This document shows, in pieces, positions 16,791 to 25,548 of a stretch of DNA of 64,000 nt. The notes under the pieces were generated by a model. It had not been told where the DNA came from, ran no database searches, and saw nothing but the letters and a program-made list of their open reading frames with translations. The stretch covers positions 3,736,501 through 3,800,500 of the forward strand of contig NZ_OY781114.1 in the NCBI RefSeq assembly GCF_963676485.1, given 5' to 3'. A program made the translations under genes and the position numbers. This DNA comes from an uncultured Cohaesibacter sp. (GTDB taxonomy: Bacteria; Pseudomonadota; Alphaproteobacteria; Rhizobiales; Cohaesibacteraceae). Position 1 is the stretch's first letter; each line of letters starts with the position of its first letter.

Positions 16791-17833
16791 GAGGGCGCTC
16801 CGAATTTCCGATTCTCGGCGAGAAAATCGAACCTTGTATTGATTGCCTTGATCGGCGGGACACGAACTGGGGCTGGCTCCTTCGCGCTGAGCCAAGATTG
16901 AAGTAAAACATCACAACCGTGCGCTTGTTCAAACTGGCTTTGTGGATCGCGCGCGGCTATCTCAAAAAGTGTCACAGACGCCAAACGGTTACCAAAATCC
17001 TCAACAATCCGCTTGACTATTGCTTGAACGCGCTCGACGGTTTGTTTTACGTTACCAGCTCTTTCAATGTCATCCCGCTTAGTCAGGATAACTTGGAGAT
17101 GCTGCGCAGGGGAAATCGTCCCTGAATCAACCATAGAACGCACCAACTGTCGGGCCGTATCGAGAACCTCATGCTGTTCTTCCGGCAGAATAAGACGGGC
17201 ACCATCAATCAACACTGCAACTGTTCTTGCAAGTCTGAGCTCTTGTAGTTCATACAAATGTGCGGGAGAGTCTAGGCCTTCTCTGTAACTTTCTCCTGCT
17301 CGATCGGACAGAAAAAGGTCGGCTGTCTGTGTCAAATCATTTTCAGGCGATGTCGCAAGGTGAAAGAACTGAACACCTAGGGAAAGAGAAGTCCGGGGCG
17401 TATCTGGGCGTTCCATTCCTGAACTTGCTTTCGCGTAGTGTCCGACTTCCTCAAACGCTGTCAGTGTACTACTACCCGCAAAGACTCGCCCCGCAAATGG
17501 CCCTCGGTGAAATCGATCATAGATTGAACAAATGAGCGTTGATTTTCCGCTGGAGGTATCACCTACGATAGCAACCATTTGAGCCGGTCGTTTGAGCAAA
17601 TGCGCATTCACGTCGTCTTGCGTGAAAGGTTCTCCGCTCGGCAGGCGAATCTTTTCAAACTCCTCAGTCTCATCTGAAATATAAACCTCATCCGGTTCAG
17701 CACTGGCGGCAGCACGAGTTTCCTGTGCCGGTTTCCCGAAATTCGGACACGACTCTACAGGGTTATGACCCTGCAAGCAGGAGCCATTCTCAGCAATTTG
17801 GCAATCTGGGTTACTACAAGTTTTATCTTCCAA
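16787..17833 (-). CDS. double-GTPase-2-like TRAFAC GTPase with N-terminal zinc ribbon
   Basis: This 348-residue protein starts with a cysteine cluster, C6, C11, C19 and C29 with H23 between (CSNPDC ... GSCLQGH ... SCPNFG), likely a small zinc ribbon, then a linker to a GTPase core. The core has Walker A GDTSSGKST (91-99), switch II D177-R-A-G180 (LFLSDRAGE) and TKRDD (251-255) in place of NKxD. This fits the DO-GTPase2 type of TRAFAC GTPases. It begins 16 nt after the stop of the 365-residue protein gene and ends in an ATGA overlap with the second GTPase. The zinc ribbon may recognise a partner or a nucleic acid; this is inference. Confidence 0.75.
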   Translation of the reverse strand: MEDKTCSNPDCQIAENGSCLQGHNPVESCPNFGKPAQETRAAASAEPDEVYISDETEEFEKIRLPSGEPFTQDDVNAHLLKRPAQMVAIVGDTSSGKSTLICSIYDRFHRGPFAGRVFAGSSTLTAFEEVGHYAKASSGMERPDTPRTSLSLGVQFFHLATSPENDLTQTADLFLSDRAGESYREGLDSPAHLYELQELRLARTVAVLIDGARLILPEEQHEVLDTARQLVRSMVDSGTISPAQHLQVILTKRDDIERAGNVKQTVERVQAIVKRIVEDFGNRLASVTLFEIAARDPQSQFEQAHGCDVLLQSWLSAKEPAPVRVPPIKAINTRFDFLAENRKFGAPS

Positions 17834-17850
17834 GACGGCTGTCTCCCCGC

Positions 17851-18948
17851 TCAGCTTGAAAGCGTGTTCAGGAGAAGGAATTCGCGGAAACTCTGAATCG
17901 CGAGATCACTCGGCGAAAAGGTAGCTGTTGCTGATAGGCTTCCGTCTTCGTGATACCTTTTCTTCCATGCGGTTTGAGATCCAGCTTCGCTTGCCCGGGC
18001 AATAGCATTGCCAACACTACACAAGTCTCGAACATCGGAGATCGTACAGTCGGGAGTGACATCTGATAATTCTTCAAGGGCGAAGAGTTTGGGAACATCT
18101 TCTATCTTTACTTTCGACAGCTTATCTGTTCGACCGTCACGCAACGCTTTGTTAATTAGAAACGTTGCTGCTTTTGGGCCTAAACACGTTCGAGACAGCC
18201 CGGCAAGCTCGGAACCAATCAAGAATGCTGCCCGACCAGGTTTCATGTCCGCGTATGGCTCACAAACAAGCCTACTCTCGCCGCCAATCAGCCACCACAG
18301 CATATCTGTCTCTTCGCGCAGTCTGGCGACTTCAGACCTCATTGGACTGAGAGTCGCGTTTATTTGCTGTGCAAGATGCTTTGTCATGTCATGGCTGTCC
18401 AAATTCACAGCCTTCACCACATCATTGACAGCAGCGAAGTCATTGGGTGGGATAAGATCCTTCTCGGAACCACCTAGTCCCTTATTCAACGCTCTGGCAC
18501 GAATACTTTTCATGTCGAGTTTGCAACGGGTAGATGTTGTCAAGTCACTCGCCGCAGCTTTCATGATCTCGACAAACTGGGGATAGACGCTTGCTTTGCG
18601 GTGCCCGCAGGCATTTGCGACAAGGAAGACCAGTGCTGTAAACTGATCGTCTTCCTCTCGCATTTGGTGCGCGATAAGGGCCATGGCAAAAATGGCCAAT
18701 TCATTTTTGTTGGTAACCATCGAGAACGCTTCATCAGTCTCCGAAATCGGGTCCGATAACCACCCTGTATCGTGCTGCATTGGCATACCAAAATACGCGC
18801 GCACAGTATCAATGATTTGTGACCGAGTTAGATTCTCCGCAATCTTCTTAAATGGTTCGATACGTAGCGGTATATTTACCGCGTCAGGCGAAAGGCCCGC
18901 ATATCCGTAGCAATCTGCAAGTTTAAGTTGTTGCATATCTGCCCTCAT
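17851..18948 (-). CDS. unknown component of the GTPase conflict operon
   Basis: I do not recognise this 365-residue protein. It is mostly helical, without membrane segments or a signal peptide, and has no P-loop or nuclease motif. Its middle has a long amphipathic stretch (TKHLAQQINATLSPMRSEV) followed by LREETDMLWWLIGGESR. The ATG at 18948 lies in an ATGA overlap with the phosphoesterase stop, so it is translationally coupled to it and precedes the GTPase pair by 16 nt. Its fixed place between effector candidate and GTPases suggests an adaptor or sensor role. That is inference from gene order alone. Confidence 0.65.
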   Translation of the reverse strand: MRADMQQLKLADCYGYAGLSPDAVNIPLRIEPFKKIAENLTRSQIIDTVRAYFGMPMQHDTGWLSDPISETDEAFSMVTNKNELAIFAMALIAHQMREEDDQFTALVFLVANACGHRKASVYPQFVEIMKAAASDLTTSTRCKLDMKSIRARALNKGLGGSEKDLIPPNDFAAVNDVVKAVNLDSHDMTKHLAQQINATLSPMRSEVARLREETDMLWWLIGGESRLVCEPYADMKPGRAAFLIGSELAGLSRTCLGPKAATFLINKALRDGRTDKLSKVKIEDVPKLFALEELSDVTPDCTISDVRDLCSVGNAIARASEAGSQTAWKKRYHEDGSLSATATFSPSDLAIQSFREFLLLNTLSS

Positions 18949-20243
18949 TTTCCTTGATCCGGTAGTCTTGGAGGATTGGCTGCATCAATTGCGGCTTTGA
19001 GTTCATCTAGTAAATCGCGTTCCCGAGCACGGAGCAGGACCCGACGGAAGCGTTCATGGTCAGGCAGTTTGGAATCTGCCTCTTCGAAAAGTTCAAGACT
19101 GCCCGCAATCTCTAGCTTCTTGCTGAAGGTGAGTTTGAAGTATTGGATGCTGAGTGTGCGTAACGAAGTCATCGAGGCGTCCTCAGCTGGAGCCACCGTT
19201 CCGTCAAGCGCCGGAAAGGCCTCTGCCGCTTGATCTTGTTCGGGTGACATTGGGGGGTGCCAGGCCTCCAAAGGAATCGTTTGACTGAAATGATCGGCAG
19301 CTCCATCCATCTTAGAAACAAACTGTGTTGGCCTGTTTTGCCATACTCTAACATGAGCCTTGATATGTAGGGAACGGCTATTGCCTTCGGTAGCTACCGA
19401 TAGTTCCAAAAGGTTGTAACCAGGTTCCCATCCATCTTCCCGTCGGTCGGGGTGTGCCGCACTTGCTGCGACTCTAATCCAGTCCCGGCCCAACAAAACG
19501 CGAGTGGTATGCTCGTGACCAAAAATCTGGATTTTAGAGACGACATTCAGATGGTCTTCAAGCTGTTTGCCATTCGCCAACCAATTGTAAGGATGGTGAC
19601 ACATTACTAGATGTGTCACACCATCCTCATGGGTGATTCGTTGTGCCGATGGATCAACATAGAGCGTTCCTTCTTTATCATTCTGGCTTGAGACAAACGC
19701 AGAGTTCAGGCCGGTGATGCACAGGATTGATCCGTCGTTCAGCTCAAAACGCCGTTCCACTGTGGTTCTGTTAGGCGGCAGTAAATCGCAAAAATACTGG
19801 GTCGCAAAATCGTTGTAGTTTTCAATTGATTTATACAGCCAATCACGAGTGTCTTCTTCGTTGAGGAATTGGGTGAGCTTCCCTGGGAGAAGCTTCATAT
19901 CTGTGGTCGCTTTAATGTCGTTGTGAATAGATTGAACCAAGAGTTTTTTGGTTACGGTTTGCTGAACATCGTGATTGCCGGGGATAATCATGATTGCGCT
20001 CGTATCGCACCCAGCTGCCGCGCATACTTCTTCAAGCCATGTTTGTGCGAAGCTGTACTCGTCGGCGTCTCCTGCAAATGCAATGTCGCCGGAGACAAGA
20101 ACGACGTCTGGTGTAGCATCTATAGCTTTGCATTGTTGGCGAAGGTCGCGCAGGAGGACGGTGCGTACATGGTGGTCTTGATCCATGGACGAACCCGCTT
20201 CGCCATTTTTGAAGTGAATATCTGAAAGATGAAGGACTAGCAT
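18945..20243 (-). CDS. calcineurin-like metallophosphoesterase, candidate effector
   Basis: This 432-residue protein has all five motifs of calcineurin-like metallophosphoesterases in order: D8-I-H10, G52-D53, G89-N-H-D92, the H216-H217 pair in MCHHPYN, and G242-H-E-H245. The enzyme should use a two-metal site to hydrolyse phosphodiester or phosphomonoester bonds, possibly nucleotides. From residue 345 a helical tail (YFKLTFSKKLEIAGSLELFE, then ERFRRVLLRARERDLLDEL) resembles the adaptor domains that link effectors to GTPase conflict systems. It is the first gene of the five-gene minus-strand operon, with no signal peptide. The substrate cannot be read from the sequence. Confidence 0.8.
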   Translation of the reverse strand: MLVLHLSDIHFKNGEAGSSMDQDHHVRTVLLRDLRQQCKAIDATPDVVLVSGDIAFAGDADEYSFAQTWLEEVCAAAGCDTSAIMIIPGNHDVQQTVTKKLLVQSIHNDIKATTDMKLLPGKLTQFLNEEDTRDWLYKSIENYNDFATQYFCDLLPPNRTTVERRFELNDGSILCITGLNSAFVSSQNDKEGTLYVDPSAQRITHEDGVTHLVMCHHPYNWLANGKQLEDHLNVVSKIQIFGHEHTTRVLLGRDWIRVAASAAHPDRREDGWEPGYNLLELSVATEGNSRSLHIKAHVRVWQNRPTQFVSKMDGAADHFSQTIPLEAWHPPMSPEQDQAAEAFPALDGTVAPAEDASMTSLRTLSIQYFKLTFSKKLEIAGSLELFEEADSKLPDHERFRRVLLRARERDLLDELKAAIDAANPPRLPDQGK

Positions 20244-20305
20244 GGCAAAATCTTTGACTATAGAGGTGTGCTAGAGGACAGATCTGTGGTTGGTGATGCA
20301 GGGTT

Positions 20306-20341
20306 AACAATCACCTCAGCGTGTGATTTGTTTTGATTGTT
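20306..20341 (-). promoter_or_regulatory. inverted repeat upstream of the GTPase operon
   Basis: AACAATCA at 20306-20313 is repeated inverted as TGATTGTT at 20334-20341, about 60-100 bp upstream of the phosphoesterase start. It could be an operator for the defence operon. No regulator gene of the operon is adjacent, so the binding protein is unknown. Confidence 0.3.
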
Positions 20342-20828
20342 TATCACTGCCTTCAAGAACCTCAAATTTAATTTCAATTTTTGATTATTGGCCGATCGCT
20401 CCAATACATACCTCAACCGGATTACACAACCCAGACGATAATCGTTCGTGGTTCATTAGTCTATTAAAACAATAGTAATTATCGCTGGCAACCAGCAACC
20501 CGAAGCGTTGTACAATTTTTGCTTATCGGGTTGGGGACCAACCATTGGATTGGAATTATCCATATTGTTGAAGACCATGCCACAGATCGAAAAGACTACA
20601 CGTGACAAGCTCACAGCAAATTTCCGCTTTCGAATAACCGGCCCGACCTTGTCTCATCCGCGGCGAATTTCTGCTCTCCGCCAATCGGCGCATTGCATTT
20701 TCTCAAGAGATTGTTGCGGTACTTTTCAATCACCACCCCCAGCTGATTGACGTTCTGGATCTGTGACTACACCTCAGATCAAAGATTAAAGCATTTGTGA
20801 ACGAGCTTGTTGAGTTAGGCGCAAGGTA

Positions 20829-20846
20829 CATGCGGGTTTCCGCATG
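20829..20846 (+). promoter_or_regulatory. perfect 7-bp palindrome upstream of lactonase gene
   Basis: CATGCGGGTTTCCGCATG has two perfect 7-bp arms and lies about 90 bp before the lactonase start. It may be an operator, possibly for the response regulator at 27903 or an unlinked repressor. Confidence 0.35.
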
Positions 20847-20890
20847 AGATTTGTTGTATCCAACCTTGGACAATCGATGGAGAGTGCTAG

Positions 20891-20909
20891 CTTGCATTTA
20901 AAGTGCAAG
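20891..20909 (+). promoter_or_regulatory. inverted repeat just before lactonase start
   Basis: CTTGCATTTAAAGTGCAAG has 6-bp arms around a 7-bp centre and lies about 24-42 bp before the GTG at 20933. It is placed like a repressor site or a leader hairpin. Function is inferred from symmetry only. Confidence 0.35.
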
Positions 20910-20932
20910 ACCAAAAATGCGGGAGCAAAAAA

Positions 20933-21838
20933 GTGCCAAAAGCGGAAATCTATCGTTTTAGCGACGACTATATGGAATTGACCTTGCCTGGCGCTGCTAT
21001 TGAGCGATTGAACACGGGTATGTTGTGGGCTGAAGGGCCGGTTTATTTTCCCGCGGGTGATTTTCTGATCTGGTCGGATATTCCAAATGATTGTCTTTGG
21101 CAGTGGGTGCCCGGACTCGGCGCCAAGGTCTATAGCCACCATTCAAACAATACCAATGGCAATACAAGAGACAGAGAAGGGCGTCTGATTTCCTGTCAGC
21201 ATCTCACGAGATCTGTCGTAAGAACCGAGTGGGATGGTACAACTACGACCCTTGCCAGTCTGCATGATGGCAAAAAGCTGAACTCCCCTAATGATGTGGT
21301 TGTTGCGTCCGACGGTGCGGTCTGGTTCACAGATCCCAGCTACGGAATTCTCAGCGATTATGAGGGCAAGAAGAGCACGCCCGAACAGGATGGATGCTAT
21401 GTCTACCGCGTTGATCCGGATACCGGTGATGTGAGGGCCATGATAACCTCGCTGAAAATGCCGAACGGATTGGTTTTCTCTCCGGACGAAAAGACGCTTT
21501 ATGTCGCAGATTCAAGTCAATCGCATTTCAGTGACGGCTACCATCATATCTTCGCATTTGATATCGGTCCCGACTGGTCTTTGAGCAATAGACGGGTATT
21601 CGCGGAGATCGAGCATGGCGTGCCCGATGGGATGCGGGTCGATGAAGCTGGCAACCTGTGGTCCTCATCTGCGAGGGGGGTCGAGACATTTGGGCCTGAT
21701 GGTTCGCACAAGGGTTATATCGCAATACCGGAAACGGTTTCAAATCTCTGTTTTGGCGGAAAGAAACGCAATCGACTGTTCATCACAGCATCGTCGTCCG
21801 TTTATGCCGTCTATGTGGGGGTAAAAGGGAGTGAGTAA
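20933..21838 (+). CDS. SMP-30/gluconolactonase-family lactonase
   Basis: This 301-residue six-bladed beta-propeller protein carries the family's metal-site pieces: WAEGPVYFP near the start, NSPNDVVV, MPNGLVFSPDEKTLYVAD and VPDGMRVDEAGNLW. These enzymes open sugar lactones (glucono-, galactono- or similar) to the acids. The GTG at 20933 is preferred to the GTG at 20903 because GGGAG lies 8 nt before it. It precedes a sugar ABC transporter in the same direction, so the substrate is probably the lactone of the imported sugar. There is no signal peptide, so it is cytosolic. The 2-keto-3-deoxygalactonate genes downstream of the integrase fit as later pathway steps, but are not contiguous. Confidence 0.8.
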   Translation: MPKAEIYRFSDDYMELTLPGAAIERLNTGMLWAEGPVYFPAGDFLIWSDIPNDCLWQWVPGLGAKVYSHHSNNTNGNTRDREGRLISCQHLTRSVVRTEWDGTTTTLASLHDGKKLNSPNDVVVASDGAVWFTDPSYGILSDYEGKKSTPEQDGCYVYRVDPDTGDVRAMITSLKMPNGLVFSPDEKTLYVADSSQSHFSDGYHHIFAFDIGPDWSLSNRRVFAEIEHGVPDGMRVDEAGNLWSSSARGVETFGPDGSHKGYIAIPETVSNLCFGGKKRNRLFITASSSVYAVYVGVKGSE

Positions 21839-21908
21839 GAGACGGCGCCGATAAGAGATCGGCGCGGAGGATTAGAATCGGAGTTAAATTTTTCAATGGG
21901 AGTAAGAA

Positions 21909-22931
21909 ATGTCCGATAAATTACAAAATACTAAACAGGAAGGTCGCCGCGACTTTCTCAAGGGGGTCATGCTTGGATCAGCTGTGCTTGGGAGTGGCAT
22001 CGTAACGCCTGGGCTTGTTGTAGGGGAGAGTGGAAACGCTGTCGCTGCCGAGAACGAGCGATATAAAATGGCTTTTGTCCAGATCCAGCCGCACACGGTT
22101 TCCTCTGCTTGGAGTAAAGGCTTGGAGGAGGTCCTGTCTACCCAGCAGAATATCGACTATCAGCAGCTTGACGGTCAGAACAAGGTCGAAGTTCAGGTGA
22201 GCCTGATGGATACGCTTATCAATGAGGGGGCCAAGGTCATCTTCTTGCAGCCTATCGACAGCGTAGCGCTTGGGCCATCAATCAAGAAGGCTCGTCGTCG
22301 TGGCATCGCCGTTATCACACTGAATATCGATGCGTCTGAAGAGCATGCCGCTCATGTCGAAATGAACCACTATTACGGTGCCATGGACATTGCCAAAGAG
22401 ATGGGCAAACGCATGGGTGGTAAAGGCAAGATAGCCATTCTGAATGCGCCTCCTGGTATCATCATTCGTGATCAGCGAACGAACGGCTTCATCGATGGCA
22501 TGAAGAAATACTATCCTGACATCGAGATTGCAGCGGATCAGGTTGCGGATTGGTCGCGCAAAAAAGCTCAGGATGTTTTGTCAAACATTCTGACCGCGCA
22601 GCCTGATATCACAGGGGTCTATGGGGTTAATGACTCCATGGCTCTGGGTGGTGTTGATGTCTGCAAGCAGAAGGGCATTCTGGACAAGATGGTTATCTTC
22701 GGGAATGACGGAGAGACTGCAGCTCTGGAATCCATTGAGCGTGGCGAATTGACCGGTACCCAGTTTACCGATGTTTATCAGCAAGGTCGCTTTGCCGCTG
22801 CCGCAGCTTCCGTCTTCGTTTCAGGAGGTGTGAACGCCAAAGACTTTAAGCAACAGGGCAAACTGCTGATGCCTTATGTCATTGCGACATCTGAAACGGT
22901 TGGTTCCATTCAACCTGCTCAGCGCTGGTAA
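21909..22931 (+). CDS. sugar ABC transporter periplasmic binding protein (CUT2-type)
   Basis: This 340-residue protein resembles ribose/galactose-type binding proteins (periplasmic-binding-protein-I fold), with LINEGAKVIFLQPIDS, GIAVITLNIDAS and a DVCKQKGILDKMVIFGNDG block. The N-terminus carries the twin-arginine motif RRDFLKG followed by a hydrophobic stretch and AVAAENE, so export through Tat is likely, unusual for a sugar binding protein. It captures the sugar in the periplasm for the two permeases and ATPase downstream. A terminator-like hairpin follows the stop, which would give more binding protein than permease. Confidence 0.85.
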   Translation: MSDKLQNTKQEGRRDFLKGVMLGSAVLGSGIVTPGLVVGESGNAVAAENERYKMAFVQIQPHTVSSAWSKGLEEVLSTQQNIDYQQLDGQNKVEVQVSLMDTLINEGAKVIFLQPIDSVALGPSIKKARRRGIAVITLNIDASEEHAAHVEMNHYYGAMDIAKEMGKRMGGKGKIAILNAPPGIIIRDQRTNGFIDGMKKYYPDIEIAADQVADWSRKKAQDVLSNILTAQPDITGVYGVNDSMALGGVDVCKQKGILDKMVIFGNDGETAALESIERGELTGTQFTDVYQQGRFAAAAASVFVSGGVNAKDFKQQGKLLMPYVIATSETVGSIQPAQRW

Positions 22932-22949
22932 CACGACAATGTCCAATAG

Positions 22950-22976
22950 AACCGCTGTCCAACGGGCAGCGGTTTT
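22950..22976 (+). terminator. hairpin between binding-protein and permease genes
   Basis: AACCGCTG and CAGCGGTT form an 8-bp stem with a 9-nt loop, followed by TTCC. The T-run is short, so it is more likely a partial terminator or mRNA-stabilising hairpin than a full stop. Confidence 0.5.
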
Positions 22977-23005
22977 CCTCTCACCTCTCGCGCAGGGTTC
23001 TTAAT

Positions 23006-24031
23006 ATGGTACGCCTTCGCCAGTTGCCCAACATTGAGTTGTTGGCCTTCTTTGTACTTCTGTACGCGTTCTTCTGTTTTTACGCCCCACATTTCAATAC
23101 AGCCTCCAATCTTGAGAATTTGCTCGTCGGCTATTCCTTCATTGCGGTGCTGGCGATCGGGCAGTCCTTTCCGATTATGGTGCGCGGTATTGATCTTAGC
23201 ATAGGGTCTGTCATGGCTCTTGGGGGCATGGTTCTGTTTGATCTCAGCGTGATCTATGAGGTGCCCGGATATCTTGTGATTCCTGCGGTGCTTGTGGTTT
23301 GTCTTGTCGCGGGTCTGATCAATGGCGCTCTGGTTGTCTGGCTTCGGTTACAGCCGTTTGTTGCCACCTTGTCGACACTGGCTGCCTATCGAGGTGTTGT
23401 ATATGCCATTTCAGGGCGGCAGCTTTTTCCGGAGATGGCCACTCAACCGATTAGAGATCCGTGGTTGACCGGTGTGGATTCCTATCTTGATATCGGAGGA
23501 GTTACAGGGCTTGACCAATATATGAACATGCCTTGGCTGCCTCTTTCCTTCTTTTTGCTGGTGCTGATTTTCATCATCATTCAAACGATGCACAGCAAGA
23601 CTCAATTTGGGATGAACTTTAAGATTGTTGGTGGCAATCCTGAAGCAGCTCGCCTTGCAGGCATAAACGTCAAGCTTACAATTCTCAGTGCCTATGGCCT
23701 TTCGGGATTGAGCGCCGGTATCGCGGCGATCATCCTGGTGACCCGCTTAACGACAGCAACAGAAGCTTTGGGCAGCGGCATGGAATTGACCGCTATTGCA
23801 GCGGCAGTTATTGGCGGCATCAGCTTGCAGGGAGGTATCGGGAACGCGTTCGGACCCATCATTGGGGCGATGTTGCTCGGGATCATTCTGTTGGGGCTTA
23901 CATTGCTTGGCATTTCCCAATTTGTGCAGCAGGTCATTTCAGGTCTGATCCTCATTGGTGCCATTGGCTATGACAAATTCCTTTCAGATATGCGGGTGCG
24001 TAAGGCCCGCGCAATGCAGAGCAGGAGTTGA
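23006..24031 (+). CDS. CUT2 sugar ABC transporter permease (RbsC-like)
   Basis: This 341-residue integral membrane protein has 8-10 hydrophobic segments and the RbsC-family block RGIDLSIGSVMALGGM near residue 55, ATLSTLAAYRGV, and the cytoplasmic EAA-like region GGNPEAARLAGINVK. It forms half of the inner-membrane channel. The ATG at 23006 lacks a strong ribosome site. It ends 2 nt before the ATPase start. A second, different permease lies after the ATPase, so the channel is probably a heterodimer. Confidence 0.85.
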   Translation: MVRLRQLPNIELLAFFVLLYAFFCFYAPHFNTASNLENLLVGYSFIAVLAIGQSFPIMVRGIDLSIGSVMALGGMVLFDLSVIYEVPGYLVIPAVLVVCLVAGLINGALVVWLRLQPFVATLSTLAAYRGVVYAISGRQLFPEMATQPIRDPWLTGVDSYLDIGGVTGLDQYMNMPWLPLSFFLLVLIFIIIQTMHSKTQFGMNFKIVGGNPEAARLAGINVKLTILSAYGLSGLSAGIAAIILVTRLTTATEALGSGMELTAIAAAVIGGISLQGGIGNAFGPIIGAMLLGIILLGLTLLGISQFVQQVISGLILIGAIGYDKFLSDMRVRKARAMQSRS

Positions 24032-24033
24032 TC

Positions 24034-25548
24034 ATGTCCAAGCAAGTTCTTCTCGAAGGCAAACAACTAAGCAAAGCGTTTGGTCGCTTTGTTGCTCTTG
24101 AAAATGCGGACTTCAAAATTCATGCCGGTGAAGTGCATGGGTTGTGTGGCAGCAATGGCGCGGGCAAGTCAACGCTCATAAAAATTCTCACTGGTGCACA
24201 CCGCCCCACAGGGGGAGAGGTGCTCGTTAATGGCGCATTGGCTCCTTCAGGGAGCCCGCTGGCGATGTTGGAACTGGGGGTTGCTTGTATCTACCAGCAT
24301 TCCAATCTGATCCCTGCGTTGACGGTTCTGGATAATGTTTTCCTTGGCCGTCCGCCCAGATCCAAGGTCGGTTTCATTGATACACTCGAACAGCGTAAAA
24401 GAGCAGAGGCGCTGCTTGAGAAGTACAATATCGATCTGGATCTGGATGCGCAGGTATCGGCGCTGGCGACGGTGAAGCAGAAAGAAGTAGAGATTCTCAA
24501 GGCTTTGGCGCTGGATGCCCAAGTTATCCTGATGGATGAGCCCACGGCCTGGTTGTCCCATTCGGAAGTGCGCAAGCTGCATGATACGATTGCCCATCTC
24601 AAGGAATTGGGTGTGGGATTGGTCTACATTTCGCATGTGCTGGACGAAGTCTTTCAGGTTTGTGACACAGTTACCGTCATGCGTGATGGGGCCGTCGTTT
24701 GGACCGGTGATATCGAGCAGATTACCCGCTCCGATCTTGTCGACCGGATGGTTGGCAATGATCTTGGAGAGGCGTCCCGTCTGGTTGCTGCAGAGCCGCG
24801 TCGGCCGAAGGGAACTGGTGAGGTGATGTTATCGGCTCAAAATTTGTCGATGACCAACATGTTCGAGGACATCAACTTCGATCTCTACAAGGGGGAGATC
24901 CTCTGCCTGACAGGGCTTATTGGATCTAAACGAACCGAACTGCTGCATGGCATATTCGGTTCTGCCAAATTGTCTGAAGGCAAGGTGCAGGTTCAGAATA
25001 ACTTGGTGCATTTTTCTTCTCCTTCTCAAGCCATCGAGGCGGGTATCGGGTTCGTGCCGGAGGATCGGCTTCGGGATGGACTGCTGCTTGATCATTCGGT
25101 GTCTGAGAATCTGATTTTTGCGGCCCTCAATAAAGTCTCCAAATGGGGGTTCTGGAATAATCGCGCCGTCAAGAAGCTGACTGATCGACAAATTAAGGAT
25201 CTCAACGTCAAACCTGCGGATGGATCCAAAATCGTCAAACGATTGAGTGGAGGCAATCAGCAGAAGGTGTTGCTGGGGAAATGGCTGGAAATCGAACCAA
25301 AGATCTTATTCCTCGACGAGCCCACAGTAGGGGTTGATGTGGGAGCAAAATCGGAAATTTACGCAATTCTTCGGAAGCTTAGAGAGCAGGGGACAGCCAT
25401 TCTTCTTGTGTCTTCGGATATCGAGGAAGTCATGACGATTGCAGACCGTATCGCCGTGATGGTGGCTGGTCGCATGACAATGACCTGTGCCGCCGATGAC
25501 ATCTCTCAAGATGAATTGGTTCTCCAGATCAGCGGAGGAAAGAATTGA
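24034..25548 (+). CDS. CUT2 sugar ABC transporter ATPase (RbsA-like)
   Basis: This 504-residue protein has two ABC domains in tandem. The first has Walker A GSNGAGKST and Walker B VILMDEP, with the signature region degenerate (VSALATVKQKEVEI), as is common in the first half of RbsA/MglA proteins. The second has a degenerate P-loop (CLTGLIGSKRTE) but an intact signature LSGGNQQK and Walker B ILFLDEP. It powers uptake with the two permeases. ATG at 24034 is preceded by AGGAG; it overlaps the next gene as TGATG. Confidence 0.9.
   Translation: MSKQVLLEGKQLSKAFGRFVALENADFKIHAGEVHGLCGSNGAGKSTLIKILTGAHRPTGGEVLVNGALAPSGSPLAMLELGVACIYQHSNLIPALTVLDNVFLGRPPRSKVGFIDTLEQRKRAEALLEKYNIDLDLDAQVSALATVKQKEVEILKALALDAQVILMDEPTAWLSHSEVRKLHDTIAHLKELGVGLVYISHVLDEVFQVCDTVTVMRDGAVVWTGDIEQITRSDLVDRMVGNDLGEASRLVAAEPRRPKGTGEVMLSAQNLSMTNMFEDINFDLYKGEILCLTGLIGSKRTELLHGIFGSAKLSEGKVQVQNNLVHFSSPSQAIEAGIGFVPEDRLRDGLLLDHSVSENLIFAALNKVSKWGFWNNRAVKKLTDRQIKDLNVKPADGSKIVKRLSGGNQQKVLLGKWLEIEPKILFLDEPTVGVDVGAKSEIYAILRKLREQGTAILLVSSDIEEVMTIADRIAVMVAGRMTMTCAADDISQDELVLQISGGKN

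Larger units (their letters stand above)
20244..20932. other. divergent intergenic region between defence operon and sugar operon
   Basis: This 689-bp stretch should hold the promoters for the phosphoesterase operon (leftward) and the lactonase-ABC operon (rightward). Three inverted repeats are listed separately. The AT-rich part at 20335-20480 fits a promoter region. A short open frame of about 45 codons near 20640-20765 looks coding-like but has no start or ribosome site, so it may be a relic. Confidence 0.45.

Noticed and set aside
20640-20765. Coding-looking 42-codon stretch before the lactonase gene
   Set aside because: It has stops on both sides, no start or ribosome site and no family I recognise; at most a relic.
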